A DNA stretch of 38,087 bases from Saprospiraceae bacterium (GCA_016719855.1 JADJYH010000049.1:1-38087); one strand, 5' to 3'. Numbered from the stretch's first letter, positions 25,620 through 33,948 are shown. Made by a program: numbers and translations. Notes: generated by a model from the letters alone, not told the origin.

Positions 25620-27524
25620 TCTCTCCAAAAACATCTCTTCCAGTTCTTCCAAATCAAAAGACAGGAAACAATTGCGCCCGGACGGGCTTTTGAAAGGCAT
25701 TGCGCAAGCAAAAAGCTGATCAATCAACTCCTGCATCTCCCGTACCGATAGGGAAGTGCCACGTTTGGTAGCGGCGCTTCGAGCCATTGAGCGGGCGAGG
25801 TTTTCCTTCAAATCAAGGCTGAGTTCAATATTTTGCTTGTACTGTTCGAGCAGGGTTTCGATTATTTTCACCTCGTTTTGTCCGCTGGCAAGGTCGGCGG
25901 GTATGCCGTGGATGATGAAGCTGTCCTTGCCAAACTCCTGGATGTCGAAGCCAAGTTGGTTGATGGTTGACATGATGTCGCCAAAAATGGCTGCGTCGGC
26001 GGTGGGCAGGGTAAATGTTTTTGGGAAAAGCTCTTTTTGGGTGAAGACCTGACGGCTTTCGAGCGTGTCGAGGTAGCGCTCGTAGAGGATTCGCTCGTGG
26101 GCCGCCTGTTGGTCAATGAGCAAAAAACCCGATTTGATATGGCTGACGATGAAGCTCGACTGTACCTGGTACGGCTCTTTTTGGTTTTTGGAAAATGAGC
26201 TTCCTGCATCATCCAACTCGCCGGGAGCCGCCCAGTTGCTACCGATGGTGATGTGCTCGTTGCTTCCCGTTTCGTCAGGAACCATGTTTTGCCTCGGCGT
26301 CTCGTTCATTTCGTCAATGGCAGTGTAGAGTTGCTGCCAGTTACGCAAGTTCGACTCGTCCCGTGGGTTGGTCGCTGGCCTCCCAAATCCGCCAGTTATG
26401 CTGGTGCCTACGTGGCTGCGGGGCTGCGACATTTCTTGCTCGAAGTCCGATTGTGGCGCTACCGTGAACGGCAGCCCAAAGTTTTTCGTCGCTGAAAAAC
26501 TCGTTTCAGCTTCGAAGTCCAGTTCCGGCATGATGCTGTGCGTACCAAGCGCATGGCGCACCGCCACCCGCAGGTAGTTGTACACCAACCGCTCGTCGTC
26601 GAACTTGATCTCCTGCTTCGTGGGGTGTACGTTGATGTCAATCCGAACCGGGTCCATTTCCAGGAAAATCACGTAGAACGGAAAGGTTTCCTTCGGCAAA
26701 AGCTCCTCGTAGGCCGTCATCACGGCGTGGTGCAAGTAGCCGCTTTTGATGAACCGGTCGTTGACAAAAAAGAGCTGCTCGCCCCTTGTTTTCCTCGCAA
26801 ATTCAGGCTTCCCGATGAAGCCGCCAATGCTCATCACATCCGTTTCCTCCTTCACTGGCACGAGCTTCGGATTGAAATTATTGCCGAAAATGCCGACGAT
26901 CCGCTGGCGCAAATTGCCCGGTGGCAAGTGGAAAACCTCGGTGCCGTTGTTGTGGAGCGAGAAAAAAACGTCCTCGTTGGACAGTGCTATCCGCTGGAAC
27001 TCGTCGAGGATATGCCGCATTTCAATCGGGTTGGACTTGAGGAAATTGCGGCGGGCGGGCACATTGTAAAAAAGGTTTTTAACGGAAACATTTGAGCCGG
27101 GCGTACACTGGCAAGGCTCCTGCACCACCAGTTTCGAGGCTTCGATGGCGATGCGGGTACCGAGTTCTTGGTTGTGGAGGCGGGTGCGCATTTCGACCTG
27201 TGACACGGCTGCGATGGAGGCCATTGCCTCGCCCCGGAAGCCCATCGTTCGGATGGCGAACAGGTCTTTGGCCTCCCTGATTTTGGAGGTGGCGTGGCGC
27301 TCGAAGCACATGCGGGCATCGGTTTCCGACATGCCACAGCCGTTATCAATCACCTGTATCAGCGCCTTTCCGGCGTCTTTCACTATCAACTTCACGCTCG
27401 TTGCGCCAGCGTCAATGGCATTTTCCATCAACTCTTTTACAACAGATGCGGGCCGCTGCACGACTTCGCCTGCGGCAATCTGGTTTGCGATAGATTCTGG
27501 TAGCAGCTGAATGATGTCAGCCAT
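25617..27524 (-). CDS. mutL: DNA mismatch repair protein MutL
   Basis: At 635 residues this is a full-length MutL. The N-terminal GHKL ATPase shows MADIIQLLPESIANQIAAGEVVQRPASVVKELMENAIDAGA (in part), DNGCGMSETD and GFRGEAMASIAAVS. A flexible Ser/Asn/Thr-rich linker spans about residues 340-440. The C-terminal dimerisation domain starts near LLIDQQAAHERILYERY, a variant of the DQHA(x)2E(x)4E endonuclease motif with Gln for the His, and ends SPSGRNCFLSFDLEELEEMFLER. The usual zinc-site motif CPHGRP is not seen, so nicking activity is uncertain. ATG 27522-27524 is chosen; the longer frame upstream is encoded by the octamer repeat. Confidence 0.95.
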   Translation of the reverse strand: MADIIQLLPESIANQIAAGEVVQRPASVVKELMENAIDAGATSVKLIVKDAGKALIQVIDNGCGMSETDARMCFERHATSKIREAKDLFAIRTMGFRGEAMASIAAVSQVEMRTRLHNQELGTRIAIEASKLVVQEPCQCTPGSNVSVKNLFYNVPARRNFLKSNPIEMRHILDEFQRIALSNEDVFFSLHNNGTEVFHLPPGNLRQRIVGIFGNNFNPKLVPVKEETDVMSIGGFIGKPEFARKTRGEQLFFVNDRFIKSGYLHHAVMTAYEELLPKETFPFYVIFLEMDPVRIDINVHPTKQEIKFDDERLVYNYLRVAVRHALGTHSIMPELDFEAETSFSATKNFGLPFTVAPQSDFEQEMSQPRSHVGTSITGGFGRPATNPRDESNLRNWQQLYTAIDEMNETPRQNMVPDETGSNEHITIGSNWAAPGELDDAGSSFSKNQKEPYQVQSSFIVSHIKSGFLLIDQQAAHERILYERYLDTLESRQVFTQKELFPKTFTLPTADAAIFGDIMSTINQLGFDIQEFGKDSFIIHGIPADLASGQNEVKIIETLLEQYKQNIELSLDLKENLARSMARSAATKRGTSLSVREMQELIDQLFACAMPFKSPSGRNCFLSFDLEELEEMFLER

Positions 27525-27537
27525 GTGTGGTTCTTCT

Positions 27538-27617
27538 GAGGATTTGAGGATTTGAGGATTTGAGGATTTGAGCAGTGTCCCGTTCAAATCCTCAAATCCT
27601 CAAATCCTCAAATCCTC
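27538..27617. repeat. Perfect inverted octamer hairpin upstream of mutL
   Basis: Four exact GAGGATTT octamers (27538-27569), a 16-nt spacer, then four exact AAATCCTC octamers (27586-27617): a perfect 32-bp stem. The same unit recurs at 35619-35696. Confidence 0.95.
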
Positions 27618-27619
27618 CC

Positions 27620-27940
27620 TTATTCAAACAAATATGCAAATCGAGGCAAATATACTTCAATTGCCACGAATGTGAGCACCACCAGCACGGCGATGACGGC
27701 AAGCAGCAGCATATTGGACTTCGCTACTTGCTGTTGGCGAGCGCTCTTGTTGGTCAGGTAGCTACTCTGCCGTCGCATGTTCCGCTTGATACGGGCCTTG
27801 AGTGCCTCTGGATTTTCGCCTTGAAGCTCCTCGGCAGCCTTGCGGCGCTCCAACATTTCCTCCCTTTTTTCGTCGTAAAAACGGGGATGATAAGTAAATC
27901 CCACAGGTTTTAGCGGCTTGTAAAATCCGAAAAGTGCCAT
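27620..27940 (-). CDS. Small membrane protein with F-x-Y-x-P-R-F-Y-D motif
   Basis: This 106-residue protein starts MALFGFYKPLKPVGFTYHPRFYDEKREEM, followed by a charged helix (about 30-75) and one transmembrane segment near the C-terminus (MLLLAVIAVLVVLTFVAIEVY). The FTYHPRFYD motif is typical of short conserved proteins of Bacteroidota with no known role. ATG 27938-27940 is used because codons further upstream belong to the repeat array. It probably forms a unit with mutL downstream, separated by the perfect octamer hairpin. Confidence 0.8.
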   Translation of the reverse strand: MALFGFYKPLKPVGFTYHPRFYDEKREEMLERRKAAEELQGENPEALKARIKRNMRRQSSYLTNKSARQQQVAKSNMLLLAVIAVLVVLTFVAIEVYLPRFAYLFE

Positions 27941-27952
27941 TTTCAAAAATTT

Positions 27953-28012
27953 AATTGCTGAATTGTTTAATTGCTGAATTGTTACGAGATCCCCGTGTAG
28001 CAATTCAACAAT
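27953..28012. repeat. Octamer array with partial inverse at the end of the glycosyltransferase gene
   Basis: AATTGCTG, AATTGTTT, AATTGCTG, AATTGTTA (27953-27984), then a shorter inverse AGCAATTC/AACAATCC (27999-28014) that is part of the last glycosyltransferase codons. Confidence 0.75.
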
Positions 28013-29115
28013 CCTTCGTAAACAACATCCGTAGCCTTCTGCCAGTTGAACTTAGTGCGCTGCAATCGGCCATTTGCTACCAGTTTATTGCAAAGATGGT
28101 CATCCTCGCAGATTCGGCGCATCGCCCCCGCGATTTCTTCGACCGATGTCGGGTCAACGAGTAGGGCCGCATCACCAGCTACTTCAGGTAACGAAGATAC
28201 GTTGGAAGTCACAATCGGTACCTCCGAGTGCATAGCTTCCAACAATGGCACACCAAAGCCTTCGAACAGGGAAACGTACACCAACGCTGTTGCCGCCCCC
28301 ATCAGCTTGGCGGCATCCTCGTCGGTCACGTAGCCCAAAAACCGAATGTCTGATTGATGACGGGCAGCTTCAAAAGCTGACTTAACTTCCCCCGCCTGCC
28401 AAGCGAACCGCCCAGCGATGAGCAGTTTGTGCGGTGCTCCGGTAGTCGTCTTGAACTGGTCAAAAGCGACGATGAGCCGATGTACGTTCTTCCTCGGATG
28501 CACGGCTCCGATGTAATAAAAATAGAGTTTTCCTTCGGAAAAATTTTCTCTAACTGCCTGTTTTTCAGTAAGTTGCAATGGCCGAAAAATATCACGGCAG
28601 CCATTGCCAGACACGGTGATTTTTGCTGGCGCAATGTCGTATTGCTGCACGAGGTCGGCCTTCGTGAACTCGCTCACGGCCACAATGCGGTTCGCCCGTT
28701 GGTTGAATTTTTTAGCAAAAAACTGGTAGTAGCGTCGCTGGAAAAAGGAAACCTGCTCCGGGTAGTGAACGTGTGCGAGGTCGTGGGTGACAAGCACGGT
28801 TTTTACCTTTGTACCCAGAGTGAGGAAGTTGTCGGGAGAGAAAAAAACGTCAATCTTGTGTCGCTTCAATGCCCGTCGCACCGACCACTCGAACCACCAA
28901 ACAAACAAAAATGGATGCCTCGCAGGTGGGAACAGTACGAGCGGGTTCACGTTTTTACCAAAAACAAAACTTGGGTCGAAGGGTCTATCGAAGAACAGAA
29001 AAAATTCATGCTCAGGGTGCTGCGATACCAGCCGCCTGACCACTTCATGGGTGAATAGGCCAATGCCCTCCAGTCTGTTTTTTAGCAAAAAGCGTGCATT
29101 GACAGCAATTCTCAT
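27982..29115 (-). CDS. Family 4 glycosyltransferase (group 1)
   Basis: The 377-residue GT-B fold enzyme transfers a sugar from a nucleotide donor to an acceptor, usually a surface polysaccharide or lipid intermediate. The N-terminal domain starts MRIAVNARFLL with the acceptor-side GIGLFTHEVVRRL motif; HDLAHVHYPEQ and AVSEFTKADLV are typical. The donor-binding domain has YFYYIGAVHPRKNVHRLI and the E-x7-E motif EGFGVPLLEAM, then LPEVAGDAALLVDP. There is no membrane segment. No other polysaccharide genes surround it, so the glycan cannot be inferred. The C-terminal residues NCYTGIS overlap a repeat arm. Confidence 0.94.
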   Translation of the reverse strand: MRIAVNARFLLKNRLEGIGLFTHEVVRRLVSQHPEHEFFLFFDRPFDPSFVFGKNVNPLVLFPPARHPFLFVWWFEWSVRRALKRHKIDVFFSPDNFLTLGTKVKTVLVTHDLAHVHYPEQVSFFQRRYYQFFAKKFNQRANRIVAVSEFTKADLVQQYDIAPAKITVSGNGCRDIFRPLQLTEKQAVRENFSEGKLYFYYIGAVHPRKNVHRLIVAFDQFKTTTGAPHKLLIAGRFAWQAGEVKSAFEAARHQSDIRFLGYVTDEDAAKLMGAATALVYVSLFEGFGVPLLEAMHSEVPIVTSNVSSLPEVAGDAALLVDPTSVEEIAGAMRRICEDDHLCNKLVANGRLQRTKFNWQKATDVVYEGLLNCYTGIS

Positions 29116-29122
29116 TCAAAAA

Positions 29123-29368
29123 TCATTTCCTACTGAAAAGCCCGGCAACAAACAACAGGACAATAGCTCCTGCCGCAGAGGTCAAAATGGTGCTAAGGAC
29201 ACCGGTGCCCAGTGAGATGCCGAGCTTGCCAAACAGCCAAAACCCGATGAAGCTGCCAACGATGCCGATGATGATGTTGCCGATGAGGCCAAAGCCGTAG
29301 CCTTTGAAAAGTACCCCGGCCAACCAGCCCGATACGGCGCCAATGATGAGAGTGTAAAGCAAATCCAT
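29123..29368 (-). CDS. GlsB/YeaQ/YmgE family small membrane protein
   Basis: This 81-residue protein has three hydrophobic helices with glycine-rich turns (LIIGAVSGWLAGVLFKGYGFGLIGNIIIGIVGSFIGFWLF), the signature of the transglycosylase-associated/YeaQ family of inner-membrane proteins often linked to general stress. The true function is unknown. ATG 29366-29368 gives the family's normal length; the longer frame upstream is antisense to the rsmG start region. Its stop lies 7 bp from the glycosyltransferase start on the same strand. Confidence 0.9.
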   Translation of the reverse strand: MDLLYTLIIGAVSGWLAGVLFKGYGFGLIGNIIIGIVGSFIGFWLFGKLGISLGTGVLSTILTSAAGAIVLLFVAGLFSRK

Positions 29369-29450
29369 AGTTGATGTTTTTAGTTGGTTTGAAAATTTTG
29401 ATAAAACTAAGGAATAACTTGTGCTTTTTTGCATCTCTGAATTTTTCTTC

Positions 29451-30083
29451 ATGCAAATCATCGAAAAATATTTCCCAGGCCTCACTGACGAACAGCGCAA
29501 GCGATTTACAGCGTTGGATTCGCTTTACCGAGACTGGAACGCCAAGGTCAACCTCGTTTCTCGCAAGGATATTGACAACCTCTACGAGCGACACGTACTG
29601 CATTCGCTGGCCATCGCCAAGGTGCTCCGATTCAACGCCGGGGCTGAAATCCTCGATGTGGGAACGGGCGGGGGATTCCCGGGCATACCGTTGGCCATCC
29701 TCATGCCCGACGTCTGTTTCCACTTGATTGACGGGACATTGAAGAAAATCAAAGTGGTGCAGGATGTCATCGAGCAGCTTGGCCTTGAAAACGCAAAGGC
29801 CCAGCCGGTGCGAGCCGAGGAATTGAAGAACGCCCGCTACGATTTTGTGGTGACAAGGGCCGTGGCCGAACTGAACCAACTGCGGCTCTGGACTTCGCAG
29901 CGTTTGTTCAAAACCAAAGAATCGCACTCACTACCCAATGGCTTGATTGCCCTGAAAGGAGGGAATATCAAAGCTGAAATCAAGGCCTTGCCCAAAGGCG
30001 AGTACACAGAAATCCACCCCATCTCCGATTATTTTGAGGAAGAATATTTTAAGGAGAAATACGTGGTTTACCTGCAAGGTTAA
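29451..30083 (+). CDS. rsmG: 16S rRNA (guanine-527-N7)-methyltransferase
   Basis: RsmG methylates G527 of 16S rRNA using S-adenosylmethionine. This 210-residue copy shows the family's N-terminal helix (WNAKVNLVSRKDIDNLYERHVLHSLAI), the SAM-binding loop ILDVGTGGGFPGIPLAIL, and later motifs VRAEELKNARYDFVVTRAVAEL and LIALKGGN. ATG 29451 was selected over an upstream in-frame codon because family members begin just there. It is convergent with recA and separated from it by a GC-rich hairpin. Confidence 0.96.
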   Translation: MQIIEKYFPGLTDEQRKRFTALDSLYRDWNAKVNLVSRKDIDNLYERHVLHSLAIAKVLRFNAGAEILDVGTGGGFPGIPLAILMPDVCFHLIDGTLKKIKVVQDVIEQLGLENAKAQPVRAEELKNARYDFVVTRAVAELNQLRLWTSQRLFKTKESHSLPNGLIALKGGNIKAEIKALPKGEYTEIHPISDYFEEEYFKEKYVVYLQG

Positions 30084-30091
30084 ATGAAAAT

Positions 30092-30118
30092 GGCCGGGCA
30101 TTTTTTAAGCGCCCGGCC
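30092..30118. terminator. Shared hairpin between convergent rsmG and recA
   Basis: GGCCGGGC (30092-30099) pairs perfectly with GCCCGGCC (30111-30118) around an 11-nt T-rich loop. Uridine tracts after it are weak on both strands, but its placement 9 bp after the rsmG stop supports terminator function. Confidence 0.7.
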
Positions 30119-30145
30119 AATCTTTATGCTTGAGATACCAATGAT

Positions 30146-31210
30146 TTATTCTTCATCGAAACCATCGTCATCGCTGGCGATCGCTGCGGTGGCGGGAATT
30201 TTGACTTGGTTCGAGGCGATTTTTTCCTTTATTTTCAACTCGATTTCCCTGGCCACTTCTGGGTTGTCCGAAAGGAACTGTTTGCCAGAATCACGGCCCT
30301 GTGCAATCTTGGCGCCATCGTAGCTGTACCAAGCCCCGCTTTTGGCGATGATGCCAAAATCAACGCCCATGTCAATGATCTCACCCACCTTGGAGATGCC
30401 TTCCCCGAATGTGATGTCGAACTCAGCCGTTCGGAATGGTGGCGCTACCTTGTTTTTTACCACTTTCACCTTCACGTGGTTGCCCACCACATTGCCCTCC
30501 TTGTCCTTGATGGCCTGTCCGTTACGGCGGATGTCGAGCCGGATGGAAGCGTAAAATTTGAGGGCATTGCCACCGGTCGTGGTTTCCGGATTGCCGAACA
30601 TCACGCCGATTTTCTCCCGCAACTGGTTAATGAAGATGCAAGTACAGCCCGTGCGACCAATGGCTCCTGTCAGCTTGCGCATGGCCTGCGACATGAGTCG
30701 GGCCTGAAGTCCCATCTTCGAGTCTCCCATTTCACCTTCAATCTCGCTCCGTGGCACGAGTGCCGCCACCGAGTCAATGACGATGATGTCAATGGCGCCG
30801 GAGCGGATAAGGTTCTCGGTGATTTCGAGCGCCTGTTCGCCATTGTCGGGCTGCGAGATGAGCAGGCCGTCCGTGTCCACACCAAGTGCCTCGGCATAGC
30901 TGCGGTCGAAAGCATGCTCGGCATCTACGAAGGCTGCGATACCACCTGCCTTCTGACACTCCGCAATGGCGTGGATGGCCAGCGTGGTTTTACCGGAAGA
31001 CTCTGGGCCGTAGATTTCAATGATTCGGCCACGGGGAAAGCCCCCGACACCGAGCGCAATGTCAAGTCCCAGGGAGCCAGTGGAGATGGATTCAACATCG
31101 AGTACTTGTTTATCACCGAGGCGCATGACGGTGCCCTTTCCGAAGGTTTTGTCAATCCGGTCTATGGCTAGGTTCAGCGCTTTGAGCTTGGATTCTTTAT
31201 CCTGGAACAT
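30146..31210 (-). CDS. recA: Recombinase A
   Basis: RecA (354 residues) catalyses homologous strand exchange and triggers LexA self-cleavage. The sequence shows the Walker A loop GPESSGKTTLAIHAIAE, Walker B IIVIDSVAALVPRSEIEGE, loop L1 (GDSKMGLQARLMSQAMRK), loop L2 (FINQLREKIGVMFGNPETTTGG) and an acidic C-terminus (SDDDGFDEE). It is full length with an intact frame. The promoter (31253-31283) overlaps a 24-bp perfect palindrome, so damage-inducible regulation is likely. Confidence 0.98.
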   Translation of the reverse strand: MFQDKESKLKALNLAIDRIDKTFGKGTVMRLGDKQVLDVESISTGSLGLDIALGVGGFPRGRIIEIYGPESSGKTTLAIHAIAECQKAGGIAAFVDAEHAFDRSYAEALGVDTDGLLISQPDNGEQALEITENLIRSGAIDIIVIDSVAALVPRSEIEGEMGDSKMGLQARLMSQAMRKLTGAIGRTGCTCIFINQLREKIGVMFGNPETTTGGNALKFYASIRLDIRRNGQAIKDKEGNVVGNHVKVKVVKNKVAPPFRTAEFDITFGEGISKVGEIIDMGVDFGIIAKSGAWYSYDGAKIAQGRDSGKQFLSDNPEVAREIELKIKEKIASNQVKIPATAAIASDDDGFDEE

Positions 31211-31252
31211 GTATTCTGGTTTGATTTAATAGTAATTGTTTTAAACACAGCG

Positions 31253-31283
31253 CAAATCTAAAACATTTTAGATTTGAAACAAA
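31253..31283 (-). promoter_or_regulatory. recA promoter with overlapping 24-bp palindrome (candidate SOS operator)
   Basis: On the minus strand TTTG (31280-31283), 19 bp, then TAGATTTG (31253-31260): a perfect Bacteroidota promoter. A perfect inverted repeat, 11-nt arms CAAATCTAAAA / TTTTAGATTTG around CA, covers 31253-31276 and therefore the -7 element and most of the spacer. A repressor bound there would block RNA polymerase. LexA is the obvious candidate, but no lexA gene is in the window. Confidence 0.7.
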
Positions 31284-31421
31284 TTTTTTTGAAAATTTAA
31301 AACATTTTTTTTGAATGGCGGGAAAGACTTGGTTCAAGTCAAGTCGGAATGGGTTTAATGGACGAAAGGTAGTGCTTGGGCAGGACATAAAAAAATCGAA
31401 GGCTGGAAATGTTGGCAAACA

Positions 31422-31461
31422 GAAAAGCCCTTCAGGCGGAGGGGGCCATGAAGGGCTTTCT
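31422..31461 (-). terminator. Terminator of the small gene at 31480
   Basis: AAAGCCCTTCA (31424-31434) pairs perfectly with TGAAGGGCTTT (31449-31459). Read on the minus strand the stem is followed by a T-rich stretch (TTTTCTGTTTG). It lies 20 bp after the stop codon. Confidence 0.8.
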
Positions 31462-31479
31462 GTGCGCTGCCACAGTAGC

Positions 31480-31716
31480 TTAGTGCATTGGATTCAGTGC
31501 AGTTTGCTCGCTGTAACTCAGTATGTTTTGGAGGGCACTTGGCTTGGGGCTGAACTTGGCTTTTGGCAGTTGGAGGTATCCTAGGTAAAGCTCCCGATAT
31601 TCTTCCATCAGGAGTGGGTCTTCGCTTAAAGCTACGTTGATTTCGACAGCCTCAGCCGCAGAAGTTTCCCGATAGATGTAGCGAATCAAATCAAGTTGTG
31701 TAAGGTATTGTTTCAT
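31480..31716 (-). CDS. Small acidic conserved hypothetical protein
   Basis: This 78-residue protein (MKQYLTQLDLIRYIYRETSAAEAVEI...) has a helix-rich head with EALSEDPLL-like acidic segments and ends KFSPKPSALQNILSYSEQTALNPMH. The layout, a short helical domain counting off acidic and aromatic residues, recalls the cytoplasmic N-terminal part of anti-sigma factors of this phylum, but it lacks the zinc His/Cys residues and any membrane segment. Function unknown. It is a single-gene unit with its own terminator, and its start at 31714-31716 is well separated from the upstream gene. Confidence 0.75.
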   Translation of the reverse strand: MKQYLTQLDLIRYIYRETSAAEAVEINVALSEDPLLMEEYRELYLGYLQLPKAKFSPKPSALQNILSYSEQTALNPMH

Positions 31717-31879
31717 TCAAATTGATATTGGTTAGTTAAAAAGTGTAGTGAAATTTAAGAATCGCCTATAAAACTACCCGCCACTTTTAATTATTGTTTT
31801 TGGGGTAAAAAAATCCATAAAAATTGGTCGAAAGTTGGCTCCACTGTTCCTGAATCAAGCAACACTTGGGTTGCAGGTG

Positions 31880-32861
31880 TCAAAAAACAGCCAATTTCAG
31901 CAGCTCCTGCCCAAAATCCAAGTGCGGAAACTCAGCCGACAACTCCTTCACGATACCAGTCTGTTTTTTTACAAAATATTGGTGTTCAGCAGATTGTGGG
32001 TGAAATGGCCGATGTGCCAGTGCCGTCAGCACCCGTTCAATGCGGCCACAGAGTGCCTGCGTTTTTTCATCGAAAAAAGCGCCCTCAAAGTATTGCCAGA
32101 TGTAGTCCGTGGCCAGTTGGTTGGGGTGCGCCAGGTCGTCGGCGTAGAAGCGATAGTCCCGCAGGTCGTCGAGCAGGATTTCATAGGCCGGGAAGTAGTG
32201 GGCGAATGGCAGTCGCTGACAAATTTCGTCCAAAGCCAGCAGTAGGGTGGCCTTGCTTCGCTGGTTTTCCACTAGCCCGTCCCGCAGATGCCGCACGGGG
32301 CTAACGGTGGCGATGATTTCGAGGTTGGGCAGTTCCTGCCGCAGTTTTTCAAAAACGGGCAACAGCGCTTCGGCCAATTCTGTCACACTCAATCGCCGCC
32401 GTTCGAAGTCTCCCGCTGGTATCTTGTGGCAGTTGGCCACGGGTTTCCCCAGTTTTTTTCAACACAAAAACATGCGCCGTGCCGAGCGTCACCACCAGCC
32501 GGGTGGCGGTTTTCAGAAATGCTTTTGCTGTTGAAAACGAATGGTTGATTTTATCGAGTGCGGTCGCTTTGTCCGGGTTGGAGAAGCTGCCGTGGTGGTC
32601 AAAGCTGTGCCAAAGCCCTTGGTGCTGGAACAAATCGCCTTCCCCGAAAGACTCGCCAGCGAGTAGCCGCTCCAGCGACCATCCGATGCTCACCGGGTTG
32701 AAAACAATGCCGAAGGGGTTGACCAGACTGGGGAATTTCAGCCGCTCCAATCTCCCGCCCATTTGCTCGGCAAAACAGGAGCCGATGCAAAGCACCTGGT
32801 CTGTGTGCGATATGCTGACCTCGCTGCGGAAGGAAGGGAAAACCGTGCGAAAGCTTTGCAT
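31880..32861 (-). CDS. GSCFA-family (SGNH hydrolase-like) protein, one frameshift
   Basis: Two overlapping frames form one GSCFA-domain protein of about 326 residues. The naming motif is present (VLCIGSCFAEQMGGRLE, about residues 23-39), then NPFGIVFNPVSI, and in the second half TVSPVRHLRDGLVENQRSKA and YFPAYEILLDDLRDYRFYADDLAHPN, which carry the Ser/Asp/His-type residues of the SGNH-like fold. Removing one base of the C4 run at 32447-32450 reads FVLKKTGKPVANCHKIPAGDFERR and restores the frame. The biochemical role of GSCFA proteins is not established. It sits 13 bp downstream of def on the same strand and is probably cotranscribed with it. Confidence 0.88.
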
Positions 32862-32874
32862 GGTGGTCGGGTGG

Positions 32875-33462
32875 TTAGCGTTTCATGGCAAACTTCAGCT
32901 TGTAGTCGGCCTTGCACTCGCCGATTTTTATCTTTTCGAGTTTGCGTCTGATGAGCTGTTTTTTGAGAGGCTTGAGACGCTCCGTGAACAACACGCCTTC
33001 GATATGGTCGTACTCGTGCTGCACTACCCGTGCGTTCAGGCTGTCAAACGTTTCCTCGTGCTCCACGAAATTTTCGTCCAGGTACCGAAGCCGGATGACC
33101 TCCTGTCGGTCCACGTCCCCCCGGATGTCGGGGATGCTGAGGCAGCCCTCCTCGAAGGTCCACTCCTTGCCAGTTTCCTCTACCTTTTGGGCGTTGATGA
33201 AGACCTTTTTCATCGGAACGTATTTCAGGGGCTCTTTTTCCTCTTTTTCTTCCTCCTCGTCTTCTTCTTTTGGGTGGGTGTCAATGACAAAAAGGCGGAT
33301 GCCGTGACCCACCTGTGGCGCAGCGATGCCGACGCCATCGGCCAGGTACATGGTTTCCCACATGTCCTCGATGAGCTTTTTCAGTTCCGGGTAGTCCGGC
33401 GTTATCTCCTCGGCAACCCTTTTCAACACAGGCTGGCCGTATGCATAAATTGATAAAATCAT
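32875..33462 (-). CDS. def: Peptide deformylase
   Basis: This 195-residue metalloenzyme removes the formyl group from nascent N-terminal methionine. All three motifs are present: GVGIAAPQVG (43-52), EGCLSIP with metal ligand Cys107, and QHEYDHIEG with His149, Glu150 and His153. Between motifs I and II lies an unusually acidic insertion (EEDEEEEKEEKE, about 66-77), and the C-terminus is lysine-rich. ATG 33460-33462 is chosen because the family starts with ILSIYAYGQPVL; the extra frame upstream is repeat sequence. It lies between ruvX and the GSCFA gene in the same orientation. Confidence 0.96.
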   Translation of the reverse strand: MILSIYAYGQPVLKRVAEEITPDYPELKKLIEDMWETMYLADGVGIAAPQVGHGIRLFVIDTHPKEEDEEEEKEEKEPLKYVPMKKVFINAQKVEETGKEWTFEEGCLSIPDIRGDVDRQEVIRLRYLDENFVEHEETFDSLNARVVQHEYDHIEGVLFTERLKPLKKQLIRRKLEKIKIGECKADYKLKFAMKR

Positions 33463-33503
33463 GAATCTCTCGGTGGACGGTAGATTGCGGACAGTGGTGG
33501 GCA

Positions 33504-33540
33504 ACAATCCCAATCACAAGTCACCAATCACCAATCACTG
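33504..33540. repeat. Heptamer array between ruvX and def
   Basis: CAATCCC, AATCACA, AGTCACC, AATCACC, AATCACT (33505-33539). A poor inverse (ATTGCGG, GTGGTGG) precedes it at 33484-33500. The ruvX stop codon is part of the last unit. Confidence 0.7.
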
Positions 33541-33948
33541 TTTGCTGTTTAAATAATCTTCCAGAATCAATGCGGCACTGACCTTGTCAACCAGCGCCTT
33601 GTCACGGCGCTTTTTGCGGTTGGCCCCGCTTTGCAGTATAATCTGTTTCGCCATTTCGGAGGTGTAACGCTCATCTTGCATAAACACCTGAATATCAGGG
33701 TATTGCTTGCGCAATTTGTTCACAAACCCCTTCACTTGGTCGGCAATTTGCGCCGGGTTCCCGTCCGGGTACATTGGCTCGCCCACCACGATGGCCTCTA
33801 CCTCCTCCTCCTTCAAATACTTGGCAATGAAGTCAAACAACTCGTGCGTCGGCACGGTTGTGAGGCCCGATGAAATTATTTGAAGCGGGTCGGTCACGGC
33901 AATACCGGTGCGCTTGGTGCCGTAGTCAATTCCCATGATTCTGGACAT
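33535..33948 (-). CDS. ruvX: RuvX/YqgF Holliday-junction resolvase-like protein
   Basis: This 137-residue RNase H-fold protein has the family motifs MGIDYGTKRTGIAVTD, IVVGEPMYPDGN, FMQDERYTSEMA and DKVSAALILEDYL, with acidic residues Asp7 and the D-E of QDERYTS. YqgF homologues are involved in pre-16S rRNA 5' end maturation and are proposed to cut junction DNA. It is the first gene before def and the GSCFA gene. A -7 element (33954-33961) lies just 5 nt from the start codon, suggesting a leaderless mRNA. Confidence 0.95.
   Translation of the reverse strand: MSRIMGIDYGTKRTGIAVTDPLQIISSGLTTVPTHELFDFIAKYLKEEEVEAIVVGEPMYPDGNPAQIADQVKGFVNKLRKQYPDIQVFMQDERYTSEMAKQIILQSGANRKKRRDKALVDKVSAALILEDYLNSKQ

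Noticed and set aside
26103..26147. MutL DQQAAHERILYE as a loss-of-function change of the DQHA motif
   Set aside because: DQQ variants seem common in this phylum as far as I recall, so it is not clearly unusual in this copy.
27538..27617. Octamer array resembling a miniature CRISPR
   Set aside because: Units are 8 bp without unique spacers, and the second half is the inverse of the first; no cas genes are present.
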